Positions 39,318-48,181 of a stretch of DNA of 64,000 nt are shown piece after piece (within the stretch, counting starts at the first letter, position 1; each line of letters begins with the position of its first letter). The notes below the pieces were generated by a model that had not been told where the DNA came from, did not search any database, and saw only the letters and a program-made list of their open reading frames with translations. Source of the DNA: Methanococcus voltae PS. Lineage in GTDB: Archaea; AGJL01; Methanococci; Methanococcales; Methanococcaceae. The stretch covers positions 433,990-497,989 of the forward strand of contig NZ_JANUCQ010000001.1 in assembly GCF_024807035.1 (NCBI RefSeq), written 5' to 3'. The position numbers were made by a program, and so were the translations under genes.

Positions 39318-41999
39318 ATGGAAATTAAAGAAGAATATTCTATGGAAGTAGAAAAAAAAATTCAAGAAAAATGGGAAGATGAAAAATTATATAAGTTTAT
39401 GGAAGATGAAAAAAGACCTCCTTATATAATCGATACACCCCCACCATACCCAACAGGTAAAATGCACTTAGGACACGGTTTAAACTGGACATACATGGAT
39501 ATTATAGCAAGATTTAAGAGAATGAACGGCTATGATGTTATGTTCCCACAAGGTTGGGACTGTCACGGCTTACCAACCGAAGTAAAGGTTGAAGAAATCC
39601 ACAATATCACTAAATCCGGCGTAGATAGGCAAGAATTTAGAAAAATGTGTATTGACCTCACTGAAGAAAATATCGATAAAATGAGGGAACAAGTACGTTC
39701 ATTAGGTATTTCAACAGATTGGGATAGGGAATACATCACAATGACCCCAGAATATGTTAAAAAGTCACAAACTGCTTTTTTAAGAATGCAACAAAAAGGT
39801 CTCATATACAGAGGAAAGCACCCTGTAAACTGGTGCCCAAGGTGTGAAACCGCCATTGCTTTCGCAGAAGTTGAATATCAAGAAAGAACCTCTAAATTAA
39901 ACTATGTAAAATTCCCTTACGCAGCAAACGATGGAAAATACTTAGAAATAGCTACATCAAGACCGGAATTAATGGCTGCTTGTGTAGGAATCGTAGTTCA
40001 CCCGGAAGATGAAAGATACAGCGACGTAGTAGGAAAAACCGTAAGGGTTCCATTATTTGACCAAGAAGTAACCGTTTATCCTGACGAAGATGTAGAGAAG
40101 GATTTCGGTACCGGTGTCGTAATGGTATGTACTTTTGGGGACAAAACCGACGTTACATGGGTTAACAGACACAGTTTAGAAGTTAAAAAAGCAATCGACG
40201 AAAAAGGACAATTAACCGAAATTGCTGGAAAATACCAAGGTTTAAAATCTGAAGAAGCAAGAAAAGAAATAATTGGCGATTTAAAGGCAAACGATTATAT
40301 GATAAAACAAGAACCTTTAGAACAAAATGTAGGTTCCTGCTGGAGATGTAAAACACCTATTGAAATCATCGTTGGAGACCAATGGTTCGTAAACGTTACT
40401 AAAATGCTCGAAGAAGCAGAAAAAGCAACAAATGAAATTAAATGGATTCCAGAACATATGAAAGCAAGGCTTTTAAAATGGATTGAAGACATGGGCTGGG
40501 ACTGGTGTATCAGCAGACAAAGATTATTTGCAACCCCTATTCCAGTATGGTACTGTAAAGATTGTGGAGAAATCATTTTCGCAAAAGAAGAAGATTTACC
40601 AATTGACCCTACAAAAGAATCACCATATACTTGTAAATGTGGAAGTAAAAACTTAAGAGCTGAAACAGATGTTTTAGACACCTGGATGGATTCGTCAATA
40701 ACCCCTATGGTAATTGCAGGCTGGTTGGAAGATGAAGAATTCTTCAAAAAATACTACCCTGTCCAATTGAGACCACAAGGTCACGATATAATCAGAACTT
40801 GGGCATTTTACACAATAGTAAGGTCATTGGCCTTAACAGGTGAAAAGCCTTGGGACGAAATCGCTGTAAATGGCATGGTTTTCGGTGAAGATGGATTTAA
40901 GATGAGTAAAAGTAGAGGAAACGTTGTAGCACCTTCAGAAATTACTGATAAATATGGTGCAGATTCCCTTAGATTATGGGCTTCAAACAGTACATTAGGT
41001 AAAGATGTTCCTTTTGCTTGGAAAGAAGTCGAATACGGAAACAGATTCTTAAGAAAAGTATGGAACGCAAGTAAATTTGCAAAAATGAATATCAGCGATG
41101 ATGTAATTGCTACCATAAAAGCAAAAATGAACCCAAAAATAAATGAAAGCGAAAAAATAGAAATTACAAATCCTGTAGACCTTTGGATTTTAAGTAAATT
41201 AAATAAATTGGTAAAAGAAGTAAGTGAAGACCTCGAAAACTACAAATTCAACGCTGTTGCAGATATTCAAAAATTCTTATGGCACGAATTCTGTGATAAC
41301 TACATCGAATTAGTAAAACATAGGCTTTACAATAAAGAAGAAACTGAAGAAGCAAACAACGAAAGATTTATGGCACAGTACACACTTTATAATGTTATTA
41401 CAGAGTGTACAAAAATGTTAGCTCCATTTACACCGCACTTCTCGGATTTAGTTGGTGAAATTTACGAAATCGATGACTTACATTTCACCTGGGCAACGTT
41501 GGATGAATCATTCATCAGCGAAGAAAATGAAGAAATGGGAGAAATGGTTAAAAATGCCGTAGCTTCCTTAAGAAGATACAAATCAAACAAAGGTATGCCA
41601 TTAAATGCGGAATTATCCAAAGTGGAAATTTATGCTGAAGAAAAAGAGTTCAATGCGCTAAATACTACAAAAGCGGATATTTCAGGTTCCTTAAAAATCA
41701 ATGATTTGGTAATAACAATGGGTAAGCCATCTTTGGAGCAGAAAATATCCGAAGTAACACCAAATAAATCAAAAATCGGTCCTGAGCATAAGCAAAATGC
41801 TGGAAAGGTAATGAACTTTATTAAAAATGCAAATGCTGAAACTATTGAAAAAATATTAAACGAAGGTTTTGAATCTGAATTTGGTATGCTTACAAAAGAA
41901 CACATCAAAGATGTTAAAAGAGCAATGTATGCAAACGGTGAAGAAGTTGAAACCGTAAGTATTGACGGAGCAGTTGACACAATCGCTATAATTCAATAA
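39318..41999 (+). CDS. valS: valyl-tRNA synthetase
   Basis: Charges tRNA-Val. Class Ia synthetase of 893 residues with [17 protein letters not shown] (HIGH motif, residues about 46-60), FKMSKSRGN (KMSKS, about residue 526), an editing domain with [18 protein letters not shown], two zinc clusters ([12 protein letters not shown] and CWRCKTPIE, plus CKDCGE with CKCGS), and an anticodon-binding domain beginning near [18 protein letters not shown] precedes ATG. Codon use is high-expression-like (A-ending and C-rich compared with neighbours). Confidence 0.98.
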   Translation: MEIKEEYSMEVEKKIQEKWEDEKLYKFMEDEKRPPYIIDTPPPYPTGKMHLGHGLNWTYMDIIARFKRMNGYDVMFPQGWDCHGLPTEVKVEEIHNITKSGVDRQEFRKMCIDLTEENIDKMREQVRSLGISTDWDREYITMTPEYVKKSQTAFLRMQQKGLIYRGKHPVNWCPRCETAIAFAEVEYQERTSKLNYVKFPYAANDGKYLEIATSRPELMAACVGIVVHPEDERYSDVVGKTVRVPLFDQEVTVYPDEDVEKDFGTGVVMVCTFGDKTDVTWVNRHSLEVKKAIDEKGQLTEIAGKYQGLKSEEARKEIIGDLKANDYMIKQEPLEQNVGSCWRCKTPIEIIVGDQWFVNVTKMLEEAEKATNEIKWIPEHMKARLLKWIEDMGWDWCISRQRLFATPIPVWYCKDCGEIIFAKEEDLPIDPTKESPYTCKCGSKNLRAETDVLDTWMDSSITPMVIAGWLEDEEFFKKYYPVQLRPQGHDIIRTWAFYTIVRSLALTGEKPWDEIAVNGMVFGEDGFKMSKSRGNVVAPSEITDKYGADSLRLWASNSTLGKDVPFAWKEVEYGNRFLRKVWNASKFAKMNISDDVIATIKAKMNPKINESEKIEITNPVDLWILSKLNKLVKEVSEDLENYKFNAVADIQKFLWHEFCDNYIELVKHRLYNKEETEEANNERFMAQYTLYNVITECTKMLAPFTPHFSDLVGEIYEIDDLHFTWATLDESFISEENEEMGEMVKNAVASLRRYKSNKGMPLNAELSKVEIYAEEKEFNALNTTKADISGSLKINDLVITMGKPSLEQKISEVTPNKSKIGPEHKQNAGKVMNFIKNANAETIEKILNEGFESEFGMLTKEHIKDVKRAMYANGEEVETVSIDGAVDTIAIIQ

Positions 42000-42003
42000 A
42001 AAA

Positions 42004-42060
42004 TATTTTATTTTTTTATTTTATTTACTTTATTTTAAGTTATTTCTTTTATTTTATTAT
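42004..42060 (+). terminator. T-rich terminator region after valS
   Basis: T7 and several T4-T5 tracts start within 15 bp of the valS stop codon. Confidence 0.5.
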
Positions 42061-42285
42061 TTTATATATTATATTCTTTTATTATTTTTATAGCATTAAT
42101 GTATATAAATATTTATATATTTAAGTTAATATCCTCAATTTATCATTATTTTTAATTACAAATACGTTAAAATTAGCCTTTTTGTTGTAACTTAATTATT
42201 TTAAATTTATATATGAAATGACCTTTTAATGAAACTAATTATTTATGTTGTTCATCATATATACATTTTATGACACCGCGCGCTA

Positions 42286-42304
42286 TCCCAAAGGATATAA
42301 TAGG
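42286..42304 (+). other. short hairpin in the GC-rich 5' leader of the CBS gene
   Basis: TATCC-CAAA-GGATA forms a five-base-pair hairpin with a tetraloop, immediately preceded by the GC-rich ACACCGCGCGC. It would lie in the leader about 45-60 nt before the start codon. Function unknown. Confidence 0.35.
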
Positions 42305-42349
42305 GAAAAAACAAAATATATATCATGGATTTAGGCGGGGTGAAATTTG

Positions 42350-43588
42350 ATGAGCAAGCTCGTTAAAGATATTTCTACAAAAGACGTCGTTATTGTAACG
42401 CCGGAAACCACAGTTTCCAAAGCAATTAGTATGATGGAAACTAATAGATTCCACAATTTACTCGTGGAGAAGGAGGGTGTAATTTACCTTGTAAATATTC
42501 ACGATTTGTTACTTTCAAATTCTGTAGGTCAACCAATCGGCGATTTAATGTACAAACCACATGGAGTTCTTGAAGACGCGACAGTTATAGACGCATGCTT
42601 TGACATAGTAAATAGCGGTCAGAGGGTAGCTCCAGTTTATAATAGCAAGAATAACATTGCAGGAATCATAACTGATTATGATATTATAGAAGCCGTTTCA
42701 ACTTCAGATATTTTGAAAGACGTCTCAGTAGACGAAATAATGACCAAAAACCCCATAACAATAGATAAAAATGAAAATGTAGGTAAGGCAAGGAATTTAA
42801 TGTCTAAATATGGCATAGGAAGATTAATCGTATTAGATGAAGATGGCGAGCCTGAGGGTATCGTCACAGAAGACGACATAATTAAAAAAATATACAAACC
42901 AAAAGTTAAAATGACAATCGGTGATATAAAAGGCGAAAAAATATCAAGAATGTCTCAATCCGTTTCTTCAATAATGAGTTATCCTGTAGTTAGCGCAGAA
43001 TTGACGGATTCAATACCTGAAGTTGCTAGAATATTAAAAGAAAATGATATTAGAGGAATGCCTGTCTACAAGAATGGTACTTTAAGGGGCATAATTACAA
43101 GATATGACATACTTAAGTATATCTATGACCTTAAAGCAGAATCAATGATTGAAGTAGAAATTAGGGGCGAACTAGAAGAGGAACAACGAGAGCTTGCAGA
43201 AAGAATTTTAAGTTCAGAAGTTAACAAGATAGTGAAATATTCCAGACAGTTGCAATGGATGAAAATATCCATTAAGAAAGAACGTGATAAAGGGGGTAGT
43301 CCATTTTATAACGTTAAGGTTTATGTAAAAACTCCTCGAAAGTTGTTTGTTGGTGAGTCAAAGCCTAAATTATCATCAACCAAGAGATATGAGTTCGATG
43401 GAGAAGATATTGAATTAATTGCAGAAAAACAAAGATGGGATTTCATAGAAGTTTTAAAAGATGCCTTAGAATCTGTTAAAAAGCAAATAGAAATGAACAG
43501 ACAAAGAGGTAGGTCTAAAAATTTAAATCAAAATAAAAAAGAAATTCTTGCAGAACTTGAAGAACTAGAAGATAACATAATCAAGTAA
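42350..43588 (+). CDS. four-CBS-domain protein with HPF/RaiA-like C-terminal domain
   Basis: Residues 1-262 hold two tandem CBS pairs (adenine-nucleotide sensors): repeats begin near DISTKDVVIVTPE, IGDLMYKP, SVDEIMTKNPITID and SVSSIMSYPVVSA. Residues about 265-395 are a separate domain with strand-helix-strand-strand-strand-helix order (MIEVEIRGEL; a helix; WMKISIKKER; YNVKVYVKTP; KLFVGES; then WDFIEVLKDALESVKKQIE). This resembles the hibernation-promoting-factor fold, so a ribosome-binding, energy-sensing role is plausible; that is inference. ATG 42350 has GGGGTGA 6 nt upstream. Monocistronic, with a long leader. Confidence 0.85.
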   Translation: MSKLVKDISTKDVVIVTPETTVSKAISMMETNRFHNLLVEKEGVIYLVNIHDLLLSNSVGQPIGDLMYKPHGVLEDATVIDACFDIVNSGQRVAPVYNSKNNIAGIITDYDIIEAVSTSDILKDVSVDEIMTKNPITIDKNENVGKARNLMSKYGIGRLIVLDEDGEPEGIVTEDDIIKKIYKPKVKMTIGDIKGEKISRMSQSVSSIMSYPVVSAELTDSIPEVARILKENDIRGMPVYKNGTLRGIITRYDILKYIYDLKAESMIEVEIRGELEEEQRELAERILSSEVNKIVKYSRQLQWMKISIKKERDKGGSPFYNVKVYVKTPRKLFVGESKPKLSSTKRYEFDGEDIELIAEKQRWDFIEVLKDALESVKKQIEMNRQRGRSKNLNQNKKEILAELEELEDNIIK

Positions 43589-44081
43589 CTTAAATAAATC
43601 AAATAACTTAAATAACTTACATTATTATTCTTAAATTTTTAATCTTTAAATAATTTATATATGCCAAAATTTAATGAAATAATCATCATGATTATATTTT
43701 ATATTTTATAGTAGTATATTTGTCTATATTTTGCATTCGCACCAATAATAACTAGAATAACTAGAATAACTAAAAATAAGAGTTAGATATTTAGAATAAA
43801 TTCCCCCCATTCCCCTATTACTAAATATCACCACGTATTGATAATATTAATATTAATATCAATATCAATATTTTATATTTATATTTTTGTAAGAGTCTTA
43901 TACTTTAATGTATTATTTTTTAGGATGCCATATACAATATAGTAATGCAGAAAATACGGTGCAATTTATAATTAATATACTCAAAATTCTATTTTTAATT
44001 TTTAGTTTTAAATTTTAATAATTGCAATATTATAAACAATATTGTAAAAAAAGTATTTTTAAATATTTAAATGATTAATCA
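43589..44081. other. intergenic region downstream of the CBS gene
   Basis: A 490-bp gap between converging genes. It includes a pyrimidine-rich block TTCCCCCCATTCCCC at 43801-43815 and ATATCACCACG nearby, which on the minus strand reads as a ribosome-site-like GGTGATATT followed by a stop codon instead of a start. No open frame over about 30 codons. Confidence 0.4.
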
Positions 44082-44291
44082 TTAGTCTGTTATTCTATAT
44101 TCGGTTCTGTCTTTACTGAATGACAAATCGTCATTATACCACTCTTCCCAACCTATTAGCATATATCCATCAACCATAACTGATTTTCTTATTTTTTCAA
44201 GAACTTCTATATTTTCTTCGGCGTTCATAACTTCTATCCATATATCTTCGTCTTTTTTAAAATATAACTTTACAAAACGTCTTGTTGCCAT
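44082..44291 (-). CDS. hypothetical 69-residue protein
   Basis: No family recognised. A good ribosome site (ATGGGGA) lies 4-5 nt before ATG, and the sequence is compositionally normal, with a basic N-terminus (MATRRFVKLYFKKDED), a short central helix (ENIEVLEKIRKSV) and two tryptophans in IGWEEWYND. No membrane helix, signal or cysteine. It is isolated between gaps of almost 500 and 320 bp, so it has its own promoter. The reading frame is too regular for chance in such AT-rich DNA. Confidence 0.7.
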   Translation of the reverse strand: MATRRFVKLYFKKDEDIWIEVMNAEENIEVLEKIRKSVMVDGYMLIGWEEWYNDDLSFSKDRTEYRITD

Positions 44292-44613
44292 ATTTTCCCC
44301 ATCTTTTACTATATTTGGCTAATAAATATATATTTAATATTTTAACTATATACATATGTCGAAAATATGTCGAATTTAAATAGCGTTAATTTATATAATT
44401 TACATTCATATAATATATTATGAAGTAATTATGTTTTATCGATTATTATAAAATACAAGATATTTAAATTACTATATTTCAAAAGTGATACAGTATGTTA
44501 TAAATACATTAATTAAATTATAACATGTATTGTTTAAATTAAGTCCATAACTATAAGTATTTATATCAAAATATTATTTATATAATCAGTTAGTGAAATT
44601 GGGAGGCATACTT
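44292..44613. promoter_or_regulatory. divergent promoter region for the 69-aa gene and the PRC-barrel gene
   Basis: AT-rich DNA of about 320 bp. A TATA-like TATTTATAT at 44568-44576 would start transcription almost at the GGGAGG ribosome site of the PRC-barrel gene, giving a very short leader. Nothing else recognised. Confidence 0.35.
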
Positions 44614-44868
44614 ATGGCGATTAAAATAAGTGATTTATTGAATAAGAAAATCTACACAACTGAAGCTATTTATGTTGGTAAAGTTTTTGATGCAATGATT
44701 GACACAGAGAAGTCAACCGTAGGGGGAATAGTTATTGCAGATGTGGCCAACGGATGTTTAAAGGAAACAATAGAAGACCCATCTAAAAAAGTAGTTTTAC
44801 CATTCCAGTTAATAACCGCTATAGGTAACATCATATTGATTAAACCACCTATAACATCTAAATTTTAA
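44614..44868 (+). CDS. PRC-barrel domain protein
   Basis: Single PRC-barrel of 84 residues: [38 protein letters not shown] and a final [18 protein letters not shown] strand pair. PRC-barrels of this stand-alone type occur in archaea, where some have been linked to cell division (CdpB proteins) and RNA processing; which applies here cannot be told. ATG 44614 is set by GGGAGG. A GTG 21 bp upstream would contain that site in its coding region and is rejected. Monocistronic. Confidence 0.85.
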   Translation: MAIKISDLLNKKIYTTEAIYVGKVFDAMIDTEKSTVGGIVIADVANGCLKETIEDPSKKVVLPFQLITAIGNIILIKPPITSKF

Positions 44869-45099
44869 TTATATTCTATAATAATTAATTATATTTTATA
44901 TTGTTGAATTTTAGTATTAAATAAATTTATTTTTTATCTTCTATTTTTAGTTTATATTTATTCTATTTTTATATTTTTTTATATTTTTTTATATTTTATT
45001 TTATATACTATAAAGATATATTATAAAATAATAATTAAAAATACAAATAATGACAAACAATAAATTAATCAATAAGCAATTAAAAATATAGTGAGTAAA

Positions 45100-45921
45100 A
45101 TGTTAAAAATAGGTATCGTCGGGTGCGGAGCAATCGCATCATTGATATGCAAGGCGTTAGAAACCGAGCGAGTTAAAAAAGCTGAAGTTATAAGTTTGTA
45201 CGATACAAATTATCAAAAATCGTCAGAACTTGCAAGAAAAACTAATTCAGAATCTTATGAGACTTTAGAGGGTTTCTTGAATTCAAACATTGATTTGGTT
45301 GTAGAATGTGCTTCCGTAAATGCTGTACAGGATGTAGCTACAAAATCATTAAATTCAGATAAAGATGTCATAATAATGAGCGTAGGAGCTTTAGTAGATA
45401 AAGAACTATTTATTAAATTACGTGATTTAGCAGAAGAAAACAATAAAAAAGTTTATGTTCCCTCCGGAGCAATTGCAGGCATAGATGCAATAAAGGCAGG
45501 CTCTTTGGGACATATCGAAAAAGTTGAATTAATTACTACCAAGCCAGTGTTTGGTTTAGTTAACGCACTATTAAAAAACGGAATGACCGAGGAAGAAATA
45601 TCTGAAATTCAAGAAAAAGGGGAACCTACTGTCGTATTTGACGGAACTGTATTCGATGCAATTTCAAAATTCCCACAAAACATTAACGTTTCTGTGGTTT
45701 TATCATTAGCTTCGAAAGTACCTGCAAATGTGAAAATAGTTGCAGACCCTACTCTATCTACAAATAAACACGAAATATATGTTAAAGGTTCCATTGGCAC
45801 AATAAAAACTTGTGTAGAAAATAATCCTTGTAAAGATAACCCAAAAACATCAGCTTTAGCAGCTTATTCGGTTATCCTGTTAATAAAAGACTTATCCGAA
45901 CCCCTAAGAATTGGAACTTAA
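45100..45921 (+). CDS. nadX: L-aspartate dehydrogenase
   Basis: Oxidises aspartate to iminoaspartate for quinolinate and NAD synthesis, in place of NadB. The 273-residue protein has the Rossmann motif [58 protein letters not shown] and KVELITTKP, all matching the DUF108/AspDH family. ATG 45100 is preceded by GTGAGT; a GTG three codons earlier overlaps that site. No nadA or nadC is adjacent. Confidence 0.92.
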   Translation: MLKIGIVGCGAIASLICKALETERVKKAEVISLYDTNYQKSSELARKTNSESYETLEGFLNSNIDLVVECASVNAVQDVATKSLNSDKDVIIMSVGALVDKELFIKLRDLAEENNKKVYVPSGAIAGIDAIKAGSLGHIEKVELITTKPVFGLVNALLKNGMTEEEISEIQEKGEPTVVFDGTVFDAISKFPQNINVSVVLSLASKVPANVKIVADPTLSTNKHEIYVKGSIGTIKTCVENNPCKDNPKTSALAAYSVILLIKDLSEPLRIGT

Positions 45922-46447
45922 TTTAAAATTATACATATATTATCTCTAATTTTATTTTCTTTGATTTTATCTTTAACTTTAATATTATTCAATTAATACA
46001 ATTTTAGTTTTACCTTTACGTTTACTTTTAATCTTATTTTTAATCTTATTTTTAATCTCGTAACTAATTAAATTAATTATGTCTCAATATTATCCTTATC
46101 GTATAGACATTTATTCTTATAGTATTATATATTTCATAATTTTTCTCATTATGTTCCTTCTTTATAAATATGATAATATCAAATTAAAAATATATAAAAA
46201 GTTATAAATTAGGTAAGTGAATATATTATAGTATACTGTATTATATCAATAATAAAATATGGATATCATGGATTAAGGTATAATAAAGTATCTAGATATA
46301 TGAATGTTGAAAATATAATCAATACTATTGTTTGCACAAGATTAACAAGTTTAAAAGGTTTAAAAAGTTATAATCTATCTTAAATTTGTTACTAGTAATT
46401 TAGTTTAGTATTGACATTTACCTAATAATTTCATACGGGGGGAAAAT
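45922..46447. other. intergenic region upstream of the MJ1244-like gene
   Basis: A 526-bp gap. TTTTAATCTTATT is repeated about three times near 46022-46058 in a T-rich stretch that probably terminates nadX. TATA-like runs occur around 46170-46250. A 27-codon frame beginning at 46300 (MNVENIINT) has no ribosome site, so I do not call it. No RNA-like structure seen. Confidence 0.4.
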
Positions 46448-46783
46448 ATGAAATTGTTGATAAAACTATTTATAGAATCAAAAAATATCGGTAAAGCGAT
46501 AAATGCACTTTCAGAAGGGGGAATCTCGGGATTTTATATTAAAGAATATGCCGGATTGTCGCCTTACGATTGGCAAGGTTTCTTGTTATCTGAAGAACCG
46601 GAACTCGCAATTAATTTTGTAAAACAATTATCTCAAAATACGTTACTTATAAATGCAGTTGTTAATATGGATGTCGTACCATCTCTTAAGGAAAAAATAC
46701 ACGAAAGACTTGAAGATGAAAAGTACACCATGATTATGATGCCTGTTTTGGGTATGACAATAAATAACCCTGAACTAGATTAA
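46448..46783 (+). CDS. MJ1244-like conserved protein, PII-like fold candidate
   Basis: A 111-residue methanogen protein resembling the MJ1244 family of unknown function. It starts with a strand-helix (LLIKLFIESKNIGKAINAL), has GISGFYIKEYAGLSP, and ends with a helix and strand (EKIHERLEDEKYTMIMMPVL), an arrangement like the ferredoxin-like fold of PII signalling proteins. No T-loop signature is visible. A strong ribosome site (GGGGGGA) precedes ATG. It stands alone between two gaps of about 500 bp. The family is likely, the fold is inference. Confidence 0.6.
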   Translation: MKLLIKLFIESKNIGKAINALSEGGISGFYIKEYAGLSPYDWQGFLLSEEPELAINFVKQLSQNTLLINAVVNMDVVPSLKEKIHERLEDEKYTMIMMPVLGMTINNPELD

Positions 46784-47290
46784 TCAATGAATACATATTT
46801 AATTTTATTATTTTATAGTTTGAATTATTTTATAACATATATTATAATTATATACTATACGTTTTATGTTATTGTTAAATTAAGCCATTAAATTATAAAT
46901 TAGTAGATTACTGAACTTATTATATTTTAAATCATAATACGTTAATATATAGTTACGCCATATAAGCCATTTAGTTTTAAATTTAATTTTCTTTGTTGGA
47001 TTATTTAATCTCTAAATTGAATATAAATAACCTGGCAGTTTTATTTCTTTTTTAAATAATAAGTCGCATAATATACATAATTAAATTAAAATAGATTATT
47101 AATAACAATTAGATTAATAAACTACTAACACAAATATATAGTATATATGCAACTATATGGTTTTAGATTGATATTATATGAGTATATCCCACAATAGTCA
47201 ATAATAATCAATATAATAATCAATAATAAGTTTAAAATTTAATAAATACGCATATGTTTGATAATTTGATGATGAATTACTGTTGATACT
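46784..47290. other. intergenic region upstream of the DUF134 gene
   Basis: A 507-bp gap of AT-rich DNA. The end nearest the gene has overlapping repeats of AATAATCAATA (47205-47225). ATATAGTATATATGC at 47139-47153 is a possible promoter. No open frame or tRNA-like sequence. Confidence 0.4.
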
Positions 47291-47839
47291 ATGAAAAAAA
47301 ATGAAAGTAATATTTGTATTGTAGATGAATCTAAAGAAGGCAAAATTGACGATAGTGACTTGGATAATCAAAAATGCCTTAAGAATGAAAAAGAAAATAA
47401 AGAAAATAAAGAAAATAATAAAGAAAAAGAAACTGAAAAAAAGATAGATGCAAAGCCTGATGAAAAAAAGGGTAGGCCAAAAATACCTAGGTTAATAAGT
47501 GAAGAACCAAAATTTGAAACTTTTAAACCATTAGGAACGCCAAGATATGATTTAGAGACCTTAAAATTAACTGTTGAGGAATTAGAAAGTATAAGACTTG
47601 TTGATTATATTGGATATGCTCACGAAGATGCAGCAGCCTCAATGGGAATATCTAGACGTGTTTTTTGGAATATTTTAAAATCTGCAAGGCAAAAGATTTC
47701 AGATGCTTTAATAAATGGTAAGATGCTCCAAATTGGAGGCGGACATTATAGGTTAAGAAATTGTGGAAATACTTGCAGTGGCGGTAGATGTAGTTATAGG
47801 GTACGTCAATGCAATTGGAAGGATAGAAAAGACATATAA
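47291..47839 (+). CDS. DUF134 / UPF0251 DNA-binding protein with charged N-terminal extension
   Basis: The family domain runs from about residue 62 to 165: GRPKIPRLI, FKPLGTPRYDLE, LTVEELESIRLVDYIGYAHE and a sigma-like helix-turn-helix (DAAASMGISRRVFWNILKSA). It ends with a Cys-rich stretch (CGNTCSGGRCSYRVRQC) that could bind a metal. Residues 1-60 are an unusual Lys/Glu/Asn-rich extension (ENKENKENNKEKE). The ribosome site is weak (GTTGAT). The protein may be a redox- or metal-responsive regulator, but targets are unknown. Confidence 0.83.
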   Translation: MKKNESNICIVDESKEGKIDDSDLDNQKCLKNEKENKENKENNKEKETEKKIDAKPDEKKGRPKIPRLISEEPKFETFKPLGTPRYDLETLKLTVEELESIRLVDYIGYAHEDAAASMGISRRVFWNILKSARQKISDALINGKMLQIGGGHYRLRNCGNTCSGGRCSYRVRQCNWKDRKDI

Positions 47840-47903
47840 TGCAGATTATTATTAAATTAATTTAAATAATGATATTTATGAAAGTTATATTTTTATTTAT
47901 CGG

Positions 47904-47973
47904 ATAATTAATAAGTAATAATTAATAAGTAATAATTAATAAGTAATAATTAATAAGTAATAATTAATAAGTT
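47904..47973. repeat. 14-bp tandem repeat ATAATTAATAAGTA, five copies
   Basis: Five almost perfect copies (the last base of the last copy differs), ending about 210 bp before atwA. Unit sequence is found nowhere else in the window. Confidence 0.85.
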
Positions 47974-48133
47974 AGAACCAATAATGTAAATGAAAAAATT
48001 TAAATAACCCTATAGTTTTATAATATGTGCACTTATGGGTAAAATTCATATACTATGTTAAATATTAATTATATATGTTATTTGTTTACCTGCGGGATAA
48101 TATCACATTTATGATAATTCTTTAGATTATACA

Positions 48134-48142
48134 TTTATATAA
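48134..48142 (+). promoter_or_regulatory. TATA box candidate for atwA
   Basis: TTTATATAA within ACATTTATATAATTTG, 40-48 bp before the start codon. Initiation near 48162 would leave a leader of about 20 nt holding the AAGGTGA ribosome site. Confidence 0.5.
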
Positions 48143-48181
48143 TTTGTAATTTTATGTTTATATTAATTTTAAGGTGATTTT

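Larger units (their letters stand above)
42000..42349. other. intergenic region valS / CBS protein
   Basis: Left part is the valS terminator. AAATTTATATATGAAATG at about 42203-42220 is a candidate promoter for the CBS gene, and CATATATACATTTTATG near 42255 is a second. An unusually GC-rich patch follows at 42270-42304, described as a finding. Confidence 0.45.
47840..48181. other. intergenic region upstream of atwA
   Basis: A 340-bp gap. It contains the 14-bp repeat listed next and a TATA box for atwA, and little else. Confidence 0.5.

Noticed and set aside
46300-46383. 27-codon frame MNVENIINT upstream of the MJ1244-like gene
   Set aside because: No ribosome site and very short; probably leader sequence.
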